NCBI GenBank assembly: GCA_020064725.1
Contig: JAGTWJ010000002.1
Location: 4,340,001-4,404,000 of the forward strand
Direction of reading: 5' to 3'
Length of the DNA: 64,000 nt
DNA from: Drechslerella dactyloides
Taxonomy: Eukaryota > Ascomycota > Orbiliomycetes > Orbiliales > Orbiliaceae
Part shown: piece after piece, positions 43,564-54,839 of the stretch
Layout of the letters: every line of letters starts with the position of its first letter
Numbering within the stretch: the stretch's first letter is position 1
Program-made: the position numbers and the translations under genes
Notes under the pieces: generated by a model
Seen by the model: the letters and a program-made list of their open reading frames with translations, nothing else
The model's database searches: none
Told to the model about the DNA's origin: nothing

Positions 43564-45235
43564 GCTGAAGTTATTTCTGAGCCGACTACATGCGAACAGC
43601 TACGACCTGAGGATCCAGGGACCATCCGTAAACGAATACTTGGAGTTTCTTTGACAAGGGCATTGGAGTGGCTCGGTTGGCTCGCTTGCGACTAAAGCAA
43701 ACAAAGAAGTTTAAAAGTTTACTGTGGATACCCGGACACTTATCGAAACGATCTTGACCTGGGATGGTGTTTGAACGTATCAGATAACAATGTTGCTTCG
43801 AAGTCCTTGTCCTCATTGTCGGAAATGCGACTATATAGACCTGAACGGCGGAGGTTGTTGAATTTAATTGGTTTATCAATTAATTGACTAATACAGATGT
43901 GATCCAAGCAATCTCTGGTTAAAAAAAAAATTAAAAAAAAGGGAAAGTACTGTAGCAGTCCGGACGTCTTCTTGATTAATGTATTTATTGATTACGCTCT
44001 TCACGTTTTATATTGTGCATTACACCCTATCGTAGACCGTACTTTAACCAGTCTTGGCATAAGTAATGTTGACTGGTGCACGTCATGATAACTTTCTCCT
44101 TCAGCCTTAATCAGAGAGGGGGCAGAGTTAACTCATATTAGGGCGGAGTGCAAGTCGAAGCACACATCTCTAATGTGCATGAACAGGACTATTATGCATA
44201 GATGTATGTAGTAGGGAATAGTAGATTCTAGAATTCTAGCGCCAAAGTATGTTCAGCTACATAGGCCAGACCGGGCATCGATATATCCACCGATAAATCT
44301 GGTGTAACGATATCATTACGTTGCGTCTTGGCTAGGTGAGTGTATATCTATATGCATGCGCTAGTCTCGGGGCCAGCCACGGTGGGCGCCAGCGGCCCAA
44401 CAAAATTCAGTGTTCTAGCCTCCAGACTATGCAGGCGTATCGCATTTGCGACAATAACGAGAATGCAATCGAATTATCGAGAACGATATCGATAGCATGC
44501 TCAACCGGAGACTACGTAAGCACGCCAGCCTCAACTGCACAACTGTAAAGCGGTACGTAATAGTCATTGACCGGAATTCCGAGAGTAGGTATAATGCCAA
44601 GCCCTGGAGGACTCATTCAAGCACTCTTGGACAAAAGCTTCGACCGAACACCGCATCAGACGAGTTTGGAAATTCATCGAATGTGTTGTTACGTCGGCAG
44701 GGGCAGCCTCGTCCCAGCCGCTTACGAGACTGGTCCCCAGCCTTCGGATCCTAGAATCCTTGTCAAGCTGTAGCTATAGCACTGGCTGTGATCCCTCAGG
44801 GCTTCATCTTCTGATTGGCCAAGGAATGGGCCTCCCTCGAATAGGCAGTTGCTAGCTAAATGATAGCGCTCGAATGGTACCAGTTGCCTAGCAGATTCGA
44901 TTTCGGATCAGGAGCTGGTCCAAGTCGCCGTTGTGTGACCAATTAATTGTATTTCGGATAAGAATTGATTCCGTAGGCCATGGCAAGGGTCAATGTTGGA
45001 CATCGCATCCCTGAAGATAAAAGAGATGCGGAGTCCTTTAAAATCTCAGGGTCTTACTAATGTTCGTTAACTGAATTTTGACGTCTTTGCCAGCTTCATA
45101 TCATACCATTTCGTATTTAAATATTTTGTGGACACTCGATTCTGCAACCCCGAGCCGCCAAAGCATACGTATACATATCTCCATCCGCAACACCATCGAT
45201 CCCCCTCGGCCGATATATAACTCCCCGCATTCAAC
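43564..45235. other. Intergenic, no gene recognised
   Basis: The region contains an A-rich run at about 43921-43942 and AT-rich sequence with broken frames. The last 120 bases carry TATTTAAATA (45114-45123) and TATATAA (45214-45220) upstream of the CFEM gene. Confidence 0.35.
45114..45123 (+). promoter_or_regulatory. TATA-like element of the CFEM gene
   Basis: TATTTAAATA lies 113 nt before the ATG at 45236. A second TATATAA at 45214 is probably too close to the start codon to direct transcription of the full CDS. Confidence 0.35.
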
Positions 45236-45934
45236 ATGATCCTACGGCGGGTCTTCGTCCTCGGTCACCTCCTATTCGTTCCATTATTTCCGACAGCCAC
45301 AGCACAAGTTACAGTTGCCGTACCTCTCTGCGCCGTTAACTGTCTGGCCGATGCCTTACTCCAATCGAGCTGTCCCCAAACAGACACCCGTTGTCTCTGC
45401 CAGTCGACAAGATACGTCAGCGCTGCGATAGATTGCATTAGAGAAGCATGCAACGCGCTCGATATACGACAAGCCGAGCAGTACGCCACGGAAAATTGCA
45501 GAGCGAGCGGAGTCGTGCTCAGTATTCCCGGTTCGAGTTCTACCACGGCTGGTGCATCTTCCACGACATTTGCAACCAGAACAACAGCGTCGACAACATC
45601 AACTAGTGCAGATTCCAACACAACAGGTGGCACGGCCGCGAGGGAAACGGGGTCAGGAAGTACCACATCAGGAGCAGCCGCCAACGGCAGCGGTAGTTCG
45701 ACAAATATGGGGCCAATCATCGGCGGGGCTGTGGGAGGTGTTGCAGCTCTTGCCCTCATAATCTTAGGCGTTATGCTGGTGATGAGAGAGCGGAGGAAAA
45801 AGATGGCTATGGCGGCATCCTCTTCGTCGGAGCCGCCAAGTAACTCTCAGAGCATCTGGACTGGGGGGAATACATATAGCTGGGACCCTCACAGGGATGT
45901 GAGGGATGTCCAAGGAGGTGTTGCGGATCGATAG
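45236..45934 (+). CDS. CFEM-domain cell-surface membrane protein, 232 aa
   Basis: This single-exon gene encodes a signal peptide (VFVLGHLLFVPLFPTATAQ) and then a CFEM domain at about residues 28-90. The domain has the eight cysteines: LCAVNC, SSC, RCLC, DCIREAC and ENC, and includes the conserved TDTRCLC with the Asp that ligates heme iron in characterised CFEM proteins. A Ser/Thr-rich stalk (about 95-155) leads to one transmembrane helix (PIIGGAVGGVAALALIILGV), followed by RERRKK and a short Ser-rich cytosolic tail. Many CFEM proteins are GPI-anchored; this one is a type I membrane protein instead, a layout also found in surface sensors. Roles in the family include heme uptake and host interaction; the role here is inferred only. 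Confidence 0.92.
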   Translation: MILRRVFVLGHLLFVPLFPTATAQVTVAVPLCAVNCLADALLQSSCPQTDTRCLCQSTRYVSAAIDCIREACNALDIRQAEQYATENCRASGVVLSIPGSSSTTAGASSTTFATRTTASTTSTSADSNTTGGTAARETGSGSTTSGAAANGSGSSTNMGPIIGGAVGGVAALALIILGVMLVMRERRKKMAMAASSSSEPPSNSQSIWTGGNTYSWDPHRDVRDVQGGVADR

Positions 45935-47370
45935 CTGATACCCAAATAGATTTCGAATGTACATGCTTATGTACCCTCGAGAACACGTCTTATATCTGCT
46001 TATAAAATTATAGTTACAAATCCCGAAATAGCACTAATGTCATATTTTCATATATTTTCTAAGCCAGACTTCTGTACTTTAATCATACGCACAACATATA
46101 TGGGATAGCAAAAATTATCACAATTAATCGGAATCTATAACTATTGATATTCAACAAATACAAGCCAGACTTTAAACATCGGCAATTGTTAACGGCAATT
46201 TTTAAATGCCATTCCAGTTGTTATGGACATTGGATTTTTGTGTTCAGAGTGTGCTGTTGTATAAGCCCAAAATCGGATCCGATGCCTACAGTGCGTGGTG
46301 GCACAGTGTTTCGAGCTGTTTGCTCAATTCCGATATTCGCCAATATCTAGTCTCAAAAACTAGGCGCCCGAATCGGACAGCCATATGCTTATAGCACAGC
46401 TATATATCCTAGTGAATTGCGCATATGGAGGTTTGCCGATGATACTGCCAAGGGATTGCTCATTGCTTGGCTCGATTCTCTAATCCGCTGGACGGCCCTG
46501 GATCTATGGCGGCTGGTGGATGGACATCGCGCAGTCTTGGGGGCGCTGATCATCACTCCTGCGAACACATATTGAAAACGAATCGTCATAGAAAGTAGGA
46601 TGGGCGCAAATTTGCAAAGTTGAAGTTTGACATTCTGAAGAAAAGGATGTATGACTTGGCCATAGTTTGGAGTTGCGCAGAGCAGCACCGATATGTCGAG
46701 CTACTAGTACTAGCAGCAGACCACATCAAATGCGACCCATATGCATGGTTCTGTGTAACACTGATTTTAAGCAAACAACATGGAGACATCCGCCTGCATC
46801 TAATTTTATAACCGCGTCCGCACTCGCAAACAGATAGCCTACATCCAAGCGAATTAGCAATATCCGAAACAAAGATTGATCGTAGTGCGCGGATTACTCG
46901 AGGCCTTGAGACCAGGCTCAATCTTCGTGAATTCGAACGGTCTGTAATGATATATATATATATAAGGCGCTGTCGCACTTGAAGGGCCAGGGGTCAGACG
47001 CATGCCATTCCAGCCATATATTAAAAAACGACCTTCAATCCTTCTACCAAAGTTTTCCCTGCAGTATTAAGTCCAAATTCCCCGGAAAGTCTGCCATTTT
47101 GAATATATATGGTGTAAGTACAAGTTTGTTCGTCTCATGCTCAGTGTACTCCCATTAATTAAATTAAGACATTTGGTTCGATGTATTCACCTGAGATATC
47201 TTGTCAGTATAAATTGGAAATTTCTAACTGTCTCCGATACCGACAGGTTCTATGGCGATCGTTTCTTCCGGTAAATGTGATCGACTACGTCTCTTCGGAT
47301 CAGCCCACTTTCAGCTCCTCTTACACTCGACATTCAATGCTTTAATCGCGCACGGATATCTCGAGTAATC
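45935..47370. other. Intergenic, AT-rich
   Basis: No gene is supported. The stretch includes a TA microsatellite at 46950-46965. The end contains the leader of the gene at 47371. Confidence 0.35.
46950..46965. repeat. (TA)n microsatellite
   Basis: An uninterrupted run of alternating A and T of about 15 bases, in AT-rich intergenic DNA. Confidence 0.7.
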
Positions 47371-48183
47371 ATGAACTCTGCTGCTTCCGTAGACACCGTT
47401 CAAAATACCGCAGCCACAGCTACCACACTGATCAGCTCGCTCCTTGACTGGCAAAGTGCCCCCTCCTCACATGCACACTTGACGGACGTCGGCGATAACG
47501 ACAGCAAGCCGTCTAATTCTCGCTATAGTGGTTCCACCATTCCCAAACCTAGCAAAACCTACGAATCGCAGATCACCTCGAGTTTCGAAACCAACAGTGC
47601 CCACCCCTCGTCAATGGGTCCAGGGGTTACAGAAACCCCGGAAATCCCGCCAAGCGACATCAGTACTGTCGATCTCGCTGAAAGGCCGAATGTTTCCACG
47701 CCTGACCTGGCGCCGGCTTTATCGAATCCGACATCGATTACGAGTACTCTAGATCACACCACGGCAACTCCAAATTTAGCTCCGCCTGCGACTATTGGTA
47801 ATGAACGGTTGCCAGCTGCCGCTACAGACGCTCAACTGGCTTTACAAAACAGACTTGCAGAGGTGGAAACCGGACTGCTGGCCTTCGTAACGCTTCTTTT
47901 CACGATATTCCTAATCTTCAGAGGCGTCGAGGAGTATATGGAGTACAAGCGTAGACAGAACATGGGGCATGCTGCTGGTTATGAACTGGACCGTGCACAC
48001 GAATACTACCGCGCACACGAGCACTCTAGATTGATTCCGGAGAGAGCTAGTCACTGGTCATCGGAGCCAAGGATGGAGCGGACTCCCGTGGAGGGTGTCG
48101 AGCCTAACGGCGACCAGATTGCGGAGTTGAGGCTGGAGGAGGGTAGAAGCGACTTGACGAATACTACTGGACCTGAGAATTGA
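47371..48183 (+). CDS. Single-pass membrane protein with Ser/Thr/Pro-rich N-terminus, 270 aa
   Basis: The ATG at 47371 opens a continuous frame. Residues 1-160 are rich in Ser, Thr and Pro with no cleavable signal peptide. They include three loosely repeated STxDLA/STPDLAP/ATPNLAP motifs near 98-140. A short predicted helix (LQNRLAEVE) leads into one hydrophobic segment, GLLAFVTLLFTIFLIF (about 168-184). The segment after the membrane is basic then acidic (EEYMEYKRRQ) with a small tandem RAHEYYRAHEH near 210-225. The topology may be N-out without a signal peptide. No family is recognised. The composition suggests a glycosylated surface or endomembrane protein. It lies downstream of the CFEM gene on the same strand. 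Confidence 0.6.
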   Translation: MNSAASVDTVQNTAATATTLISSLLDWQSAPSSHAHLTDVGDNDSKPSNSRYSGSTIPKPSKTYESQITSSFETNSAHPSSMGPGVTETPEIPPSDISTVDLAERPNVSTPDLAPALSNPTSITSTLDHTTATPNLAPPATIGNERLPAAATDAQLALQNRLAEVETGLLAFVTLLFTIFLIFRGVEEYMEYKRRQNMGHAAGYELDRAHEYYRAHEHSRLIPERASHWSSEPRMERTPVEGVEPNGDQIAELRLEEGRSDLTNTTGPEN

Positions 48184-51100
48184 GTTGTATTCTGGGTCGC
48201 GAGAGTTCTTGTAAGATAAATAGACGGCTATGATTACGATGGTTCTAAAGCTACTTATTTCTCATATGAATACATATATTTGAATCTTCATGTCTTTGAG
48301 CTATCCGGGGATATAAAACTGCATGCGCTATTGAACGATAGTTTATGAAAGTCGTCGGCGCTATAGCTCGGGAATTGTTTCGGTTTGTTGGATCTCGTGT
48401 TTCATGCAGTCTTCCAAGCCGATTCCTTTGTTTTGAGATTCGTAGGATAGTCCGGTTACTCGGTTGGCATGGCATTGATTGTGGGCTTATGCCACGATAT
48501 AACGAGGTTGAACAGCCATTTAAAGTCCTGCACGGTACGCGTGCAGCGAATTCTACCACTTCGTCTCATGTTAAAGTTAGTCATAAGGCTGGGCTCTGGA
48601 CTGGTTGTAAATTTGCCGTAGCGGGCTGGAGGATCGGATTTTATTGTATCGCTCTTGGAATCACATGGTAATCGGACGGTGCGACGCCTTATCGAGGAAC
48701 ATCATGTAAAGAAGTCTTACTCGATTTAGACATTCAATGTTGTAATACTCCGGTACAAAACTCGATGTAAACGTTCTTGCATAAATGTTGCTAATACTGC
48801 GCTGCTGCGCTAGTATAATACGGCACGCCATGTCATGCAATGCATCGGAAACGACAACGTCCTCGGATCCAAATCCCACGAATTCGACATCTGCATCATG
48901 CAAGCCATGGTTTAGGGCTATGACAACCCAGATCGGTCACCAGAGCTGTCAGCTCCAGTTTTAATAGCAGCAGTCACCCCAGCCTCTTTATTTATATTGG
49001 ATGGTAAGCCGATGTAGCGAGTTAGACTCTTCCTGATCCAGGAGATCTAGAGTCCTGCAAGACCATGGTAACCCGGAATATTAATATAGTGTCGTTATTG
49101 ATGAGGATTTTGGGTGCTGAGGGGTTGGTGGGTACGGATATTATAAGGCCAGATTCTCCTTACATAATCGATCTTAGGATGAGAAATATATCTGACCTTA
49201 TCGTTTACTCCCGATACACTATCTATATGTAACGAGGGAGACTTCACTGATTTAACAATATAAGACGGCCAGTCGACCGTTTAAGGTATGATAATAGCTC
49301 CTTCTTTACTTGAAAATTGTCTGCTGCGCGTTGTAACTCTGCTAACGTTGACATGGCGGTGCTTGTGCCACCAAGACGTCGGGGATATTATAATCAGACA
49401 GTTCATGTTACAGATCATTTGACAGTGAGTCCGCGAGTACCCCGAACGTGGCAAGATCTTTTCATTTATCTCACCTTATGAATATATAATAGCGAAGGCC
49501 GCGTTGCATCATAAATATGTCGAAGTATCTCTTTTCGTTTCATTAGTATCTCCACATAGCTGATCTCGAAGAATCTTCGACTGCAGATTGAACACCGCCA
49601 AAAACCGGCCAGCCCGATAGTCGCACGATAATCGCACTTATAGATATAGAAAATTTGGCATCAGCGATGTTTCACGACAGAATAACGGCCATATTGATAT
49701 TCCTGCTGGCGTTCGGGTTAGCTGTGCAAGCACGGCTAGGTGTAAGTGACACCTGGAATCAATCGGGATAGCGGTTTCTCGAATACACGAGAAAGAATGG
49801 AGCCCTGACGTTTGCGGAACCTTAGTACGACCTGAAGCCGATTCTGCTTCGGGAACACGAACTGGTGCAAAGAAGGTCGATACCGGAAGCGAAACATGAG
49901 AGGATAGAGCCAAGGCGGCTACCATGCCCGAAGCCCTCGCGGTTTTACCAGCTCGACTCCGACTGCGATTACATACCTCAACGGCCGAGATCTAGAAGAA
50001 CGGTATACGGCAAGAACTTTCTATAGACTAGTCCTGTCATCGAGTTGGCATAGAAAGCGCGCACTATTTGATGCTCTTTTTTAATTCCGTAGACGCATAT
50101 ATGCATGTATTGATGGGGTGTTCTGTTGGTTAGCATTGCCGCAAATTGTTCATGCATGTGCAGCTAGGGCACAGTTGGCGCGAGGTGTTTCAGTGTAGAT
50201 ATTCCCGGACTTGTTGCTTCCGTTGATACATAGATAGAAGCTCCACAGCCTCATACCCAACGATCTTGATATTCCACTTTGAGGATAGAATAGAACAAAG
50301 TTATGGAAATAGAGAATTAAAAAAAATAAAAAAATGGTAAACCGAGTCCAAACCTCCCAGCACCAGTACCCATATGCCCGCAGGTGCTACCGTGTTGACG
50401 CCACCCGCTGGTGGAGGGGCTGCTGCGGTGTTTCCACCCTCACAAATACCCTCCGACTTTACGCACGCCCATACTGGATGGCTACCCAACCCGACGGGAA
50501 AACGCGCACCAGCGGGTTCGAACTCGACACCGCGGACACTGCCGGCCGAAACCAGCAAACAGTCTTGGCGGAGGGAGAACCCTCAACTTTCCAAAGGAAT
50601 GACCATTACAGCCAAGACAAACTGCCCCCAAATGCATTATATGATGCTGCCTCGAATTCGTGTTACCTGAATAGTACTTCATACGACTTCGACGTCGTGA
50701 AACGCCGAGTGCTCTGGATGTATACACGATCAGCACAGCAACCGGCTTCAAGCCCCTCTAACGCCCGGCGCGGACGCCGTCATACTATTGCTCGCCCGGC
50801 TATATCATGACACCATCGCGGCTGAATCCGATCTCACCCTTCAAGTCCAACAGCGAATCGAAGCGCCGTGAGGCTCAGGTGGGCCGCCACCATGCCCAAA
50901 TCGGCACGCTTCAAGGTGGAAATACCTCACCTCACCATTCCAGTGCGCTGGAGATAACGAAAATGGTCACCCCGCATCTGGCCCATGAAGACCCATGTCC
51001 AGCATGGAATTCGACCCCTGCTGTTCCCACCCTTGGGCCGTCCGATCGGTCCGAAAGAAGAATGCCCGCCTATCAGCTGGCCAGGCTGCCCCTCGGTGGA

Positions 51101-51942
51101 AGCGAAAAGAGGTATGTACCGTCTACCTCCCCCAATCGTACTCTCAGCCGTAGCCGTCTTACGGTGTCTACCTGCCGACAGTGTAGTGACGTTGGCGGTG
51201 TGACAGAACATGCATGCTGCACAGACTGATTCATGCAGCTCGCAAAAACAGGGATGGCATACACATGGAGCAATGGCCGAACTCTTTCCATTCCGTGCTT
51301 GACAAGACAATCTGCAATAACGCCGCCAAAGGTGGAATCGGGCCCCGCTTTCTGCCAGCGACGCGAACCCATCCACTGCGAGCCAGATGCTCGCAGCTTA
51401 GCCCTTTCGCCGGTGGCCAACCAGGTTGGCCGGGGTGGAGCTAGGCCAAGTCAAGGCTCTTGAAGGTTGCGTCGATAACGGAATTCGTCCTGCATAAGTT
51501 GCGAGAACGAGCAGGCGATCACTGGACACGGCTCCGTCTTGGTGCAGCAGAACTGCAAAGCAGGTTGCCGGCTGCAGCTTTGTGCTCGGACGCCGCTGGA
51601 GAGCAGGTAGACGTGGGAAAGATTTAAAATCGGGAGTATCTCCTCCAGCTGGAGGTACCTTTTCGTGACTTTTCTCTCACGCAGCCCTCAGCGCCCGAGT
51701 CTTTCCCAGACTTCTCTCACCAGCGGAGACGACTTGAAAAATTTTCTCATTCGTAAATTGTGGAATCCGGGTTGCAGCTTGCTACTTTTCTCCTCCATTG
51801 TCTTTGCCGAGGAGGGGTTTATCAAAATCAGGTTGCCAGAAGCCCGCTTATCGTGCCTGTCCGCACAGCAACACAATTCCGCCTGGTCCAGCTTGCGGCA
51901 TCCTCTTCTGCGACGGAGCCTGCGCACTACAAATCACGCAGG
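48184..51942. other. Intergenic of 3.8 kb, no gene recognised
   Basis: The first 2.1 kb is AT-rich with broken frames. At about 50318-50335 an A-rich run marks a switch to GC-rich sequence. From 50334 to 51640 there are overlapping frames on both strands, none with a recognisable domain, and no frame is consistently protein-like. The last 250 bases are the leader of the gene at 51943. Confidence 0.35.
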
Positions 51943-53745
51943 ATGAAGGTGTCATCTATCGTCGCAAGCTCCAGCTTGCTCGCGCTAGCCTCAGCGCAGG
52001 CGACAAAGTCCCCGGTCATTGCTTCAAACGGGACCGTGCTAGCTGTGTTCATGTACCACAATCATTGCGACAGGACCTCCCTGTACAACACGCAGGGCTC
52101 GTACACGGGTGGTAGCTTTGGCGCCGCCGGCGCCACCATGTGCTTCACGGACGGCATGTTCTACTGGAACAAGTACTTGAAAGCAGACAGCGACCTGAAA
52201 ATATACGGGACCACGCAAATTTACAACCAGGACTATGTGAATGTCGAAGTGCCAAATGTCGACATTGCCATTCAGTCCGGTACGTATTCCTCGTGCCCGA
52301 ATGCGGCTTGCTGAGCTATGGTCTTTTTTATTTTTGCATCATGGCTAGCTAGTAAAACTAATTCTTGATTACCCTATGCAGCCACGTCCTTCATGCAAGG
52401 CGTGTTCAAGCCTGTTGACATGGCGAGCACCGTTACAAGCGGCCCAGATATGCTCGCAGCGGACAACTCGACCTTCATGAATGGCCCTCTGTCCGGCTAT
52501 CAGTACACACCTGTAACGACCTACAGGTCCACTGACCCCCAGTCCGTTTACCTCGCGAGCACGTTGCTACAATGCAACAACCAGAGGCTCTCCACGGACC
52601 TCTACTACGGTTCGGAAGACTACAAGAATGCGTACCTGGAGTCAATTGACTTCCTCAACTCGTTGTATGAGCCGTACTTTGCTGGCGTCTTTACGAAGGA
52701 CCAGATAATCTACTACAATTCGTACATTCTTTACGATTACGTCAACCAGAATCGCTTGGCGGGTAATGAGACTCTATTGGAAATGTCAGACTCGGACTTC
52801 CAGCAATTGCGTGTCTACGCCAACCGACTGCAGTTCAATTTGTACGCCAATACGACCATTTCTACATTGCCGGACTGGGCCGATGACCAGTACGACCTAC
52901 GTCGGCGGGAAGTTGGTGGCCGCGCTCTCGCCGGGAAGGTTTCACGCATGTTCCGCGATAGCATCACATCTGGCGGCTTCCAGAATAGGTTCAATTTCGT
53001 CCTGGGCGACTACGACCTCATGCTGTCCTTCTTCGCAATCGCAAACTTGACGTCTCGCAGCGACGACTTCTTCGGTCTACCGGACCTTGGATCCAGCATG
53101 GTGTTCGAGCTGTACACAGATGATCCGACGCTTACGATCGATGGCCAGCTCGATCCGACGAGCGTGAAGGTCGCGTTCGGATTCCGCAACGGAACAACCG
53201 TGGACGATACGTTGACCTACTGGCCGCTGTTTGACGAAAATTCGGACGGCAACTCCGTGTCTATGCTTTACGACAGATTTATAGAAAAGATGGATGCCGC
53301 GGCAGTCAGCAACGTCGGCCAATGGTGCTCCGTGTGCAATGCCCAGGTCGACTTTTGCACGGCCGAATCTGTCTCCGGAGGTACGAATTTCCCACAACCA
53401 TCGGGCTCCCAGCGCGGTTCGAACAACAGCAAGGGCATGTCTCCAGCGGTCGCGGGGATCATCGGTGCGATAATTATGCTCGCTATCGTCGGCATCATCG
53501 CTGCGATCGCCTTCTTCGTGTTCGGCATCGGCGTCAGACGGGAGCGGAGGCGCAGTAGCATCCTGAGCAGCATCAGCCGTAAGGAGAAGATGTCGAGCGA
53601 CATCGAGCTACCGCTCAGCCCGACTGCGGCACCGATGCCAAGAGCATTTGACGACAACGAGTTCGATTACGGTACTGCGTCCACGGCGGGGACGAAGGTT
53701 GCGAGCCCGCTGGCGAGCCCCGAGGAAGCCCACTTCAAGACTTAA
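51943..53745 (+). CDS. Histidine acid phosphatase-like membrane protein with altered active site, 566 aa, one intron
   Basis: Exons are 51943-52279 and 52382-53745 (GTACGT ... ATGCAG; the intron splits an Ala codon). A signal peptide (MKVSSIVASSSLLALASAQA) is followed by VLAVFMYHNHCDRTS near residue 33-46. This aligns by eye with the RHGxR(T) active-site motif of clade-2 histidine phosphatases, but reads NHCDR. Later FNFVLGDYDLMLSFFAIANL sits where the catalytic HD motif is expected, and the His is missing. SSMVFELYTDDP and VKVAFGFRNGT...YWPLF fit the C-terminal half of that family. Several N-x-S/T sites suggest glycosylation. A Ser/Gly-rich stalk leads to one transmembrane helix (GIIGAIIMLAIVGIIAAIAF) and a basic then acidic cytosolic tail. 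It is probably a non-catalytic surface protein. The family call is moderate; the membrane topology is firm. Confidence 0.72.
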
Positions 53746-54839
53746 GGGCTGGGCACCCTGCATTGGTGTTTTTTTTTTTGGCTATATCTATGATGTTTTT
53801 ATGGATGATTTGCTTTGCATATATACCCCTTCGTTCACTCCTTACCATCTGTTATGGCCGTGGCCAGGACATTGATGACAGCTAGCGGTTGCTGGGAATT
53901 TTATGACTTTTTTTTGTTAGCAGGTTATAGGTGTTACTTTGGATATATTTACGGTCATTGTCTCTGTTTCCGCGGTTGGTGATATCCTTACCAGTGGCTA
54001 TGATGTATTTAGCTACCAGCCATATTAGCTATGGCACTTGAAGGAATGCAGCACCTGTGGATCTGCTGGATCTTATCGCTGGATACTCGTGCTTCCAACC
54101 CGCAGCCCGCTTACCTATTCGATCGTACCCTAGATCTTTTCCATATGCATACTCCGTGATATCGATCCCAGCTAGTTTTCGCCACTGGTGGCGTTCAGGC
54201 TGGGTTCGAGACTGTTTCAAAATACCACTTGCAACGCGTTTCCGGCCTGTTTGCCTTGCGCAACCTTCCCGATCTTGCGGGCCGATCGCGATCGATCTGG
54301 AGCGAGTTTAAATTGAAATTCTGACGTTCTGACTCGCGGGCGTGAGTCTTCTTTTGGATAGTTCTATTACTTCAGCGGTACTTCTATCTCTTGAGTCTCG
54401 GATTCTATTCGCTGGGCACAATGCTCCTGCCAGGGGAAACGAAATTACCATTCGCTGCTTTCCTAGGGGTGCTTTCCAGGTTTACCCAGGCGAGTTGACC
54501 CGATCGATCGGTGCTACTTGCCGGCGGCGTAGCTACGTAAAGCGCAAAGAGGTCGTTGATATCGTCGCCACCACAACTGCGTACAATCATGGTCGCGGGC
54601 CCACAATTCTTGAAAAGATTCTCCACATCTTTCTTCACTCTTACCAGGTTCCATCTCACATCCAGCTTGCCCTAGGACCCTTCTCAAATTAAAACTCACC
54701 TCCTCTGGATCGAACACCAGCTAATCGCGACGCTCTCCGAAAAAACAGACGCTTCCCGACTCCCGTCTCTCTTTCAAGATCCCATTCGACCTTTCTATCA
54801 CGCTCTTCTACCGCTTCTTTGTCAGGGCGGATATCGACT
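53746..54839. other. Intergenic, no gene recognised
   Basis: The stretch starts with a T-rich 3' flank (a run of T at 53768-53779). No gene is seen. The last 150 bases are a pyrimidine-rich leader of the UV endonuclease gene. Confidence 0.4.

Noticed and set aside
50334..50810. 158-codon frame starting at the A-rich boundary
   Set aside because: Two other frames are equally open and none has a domain.
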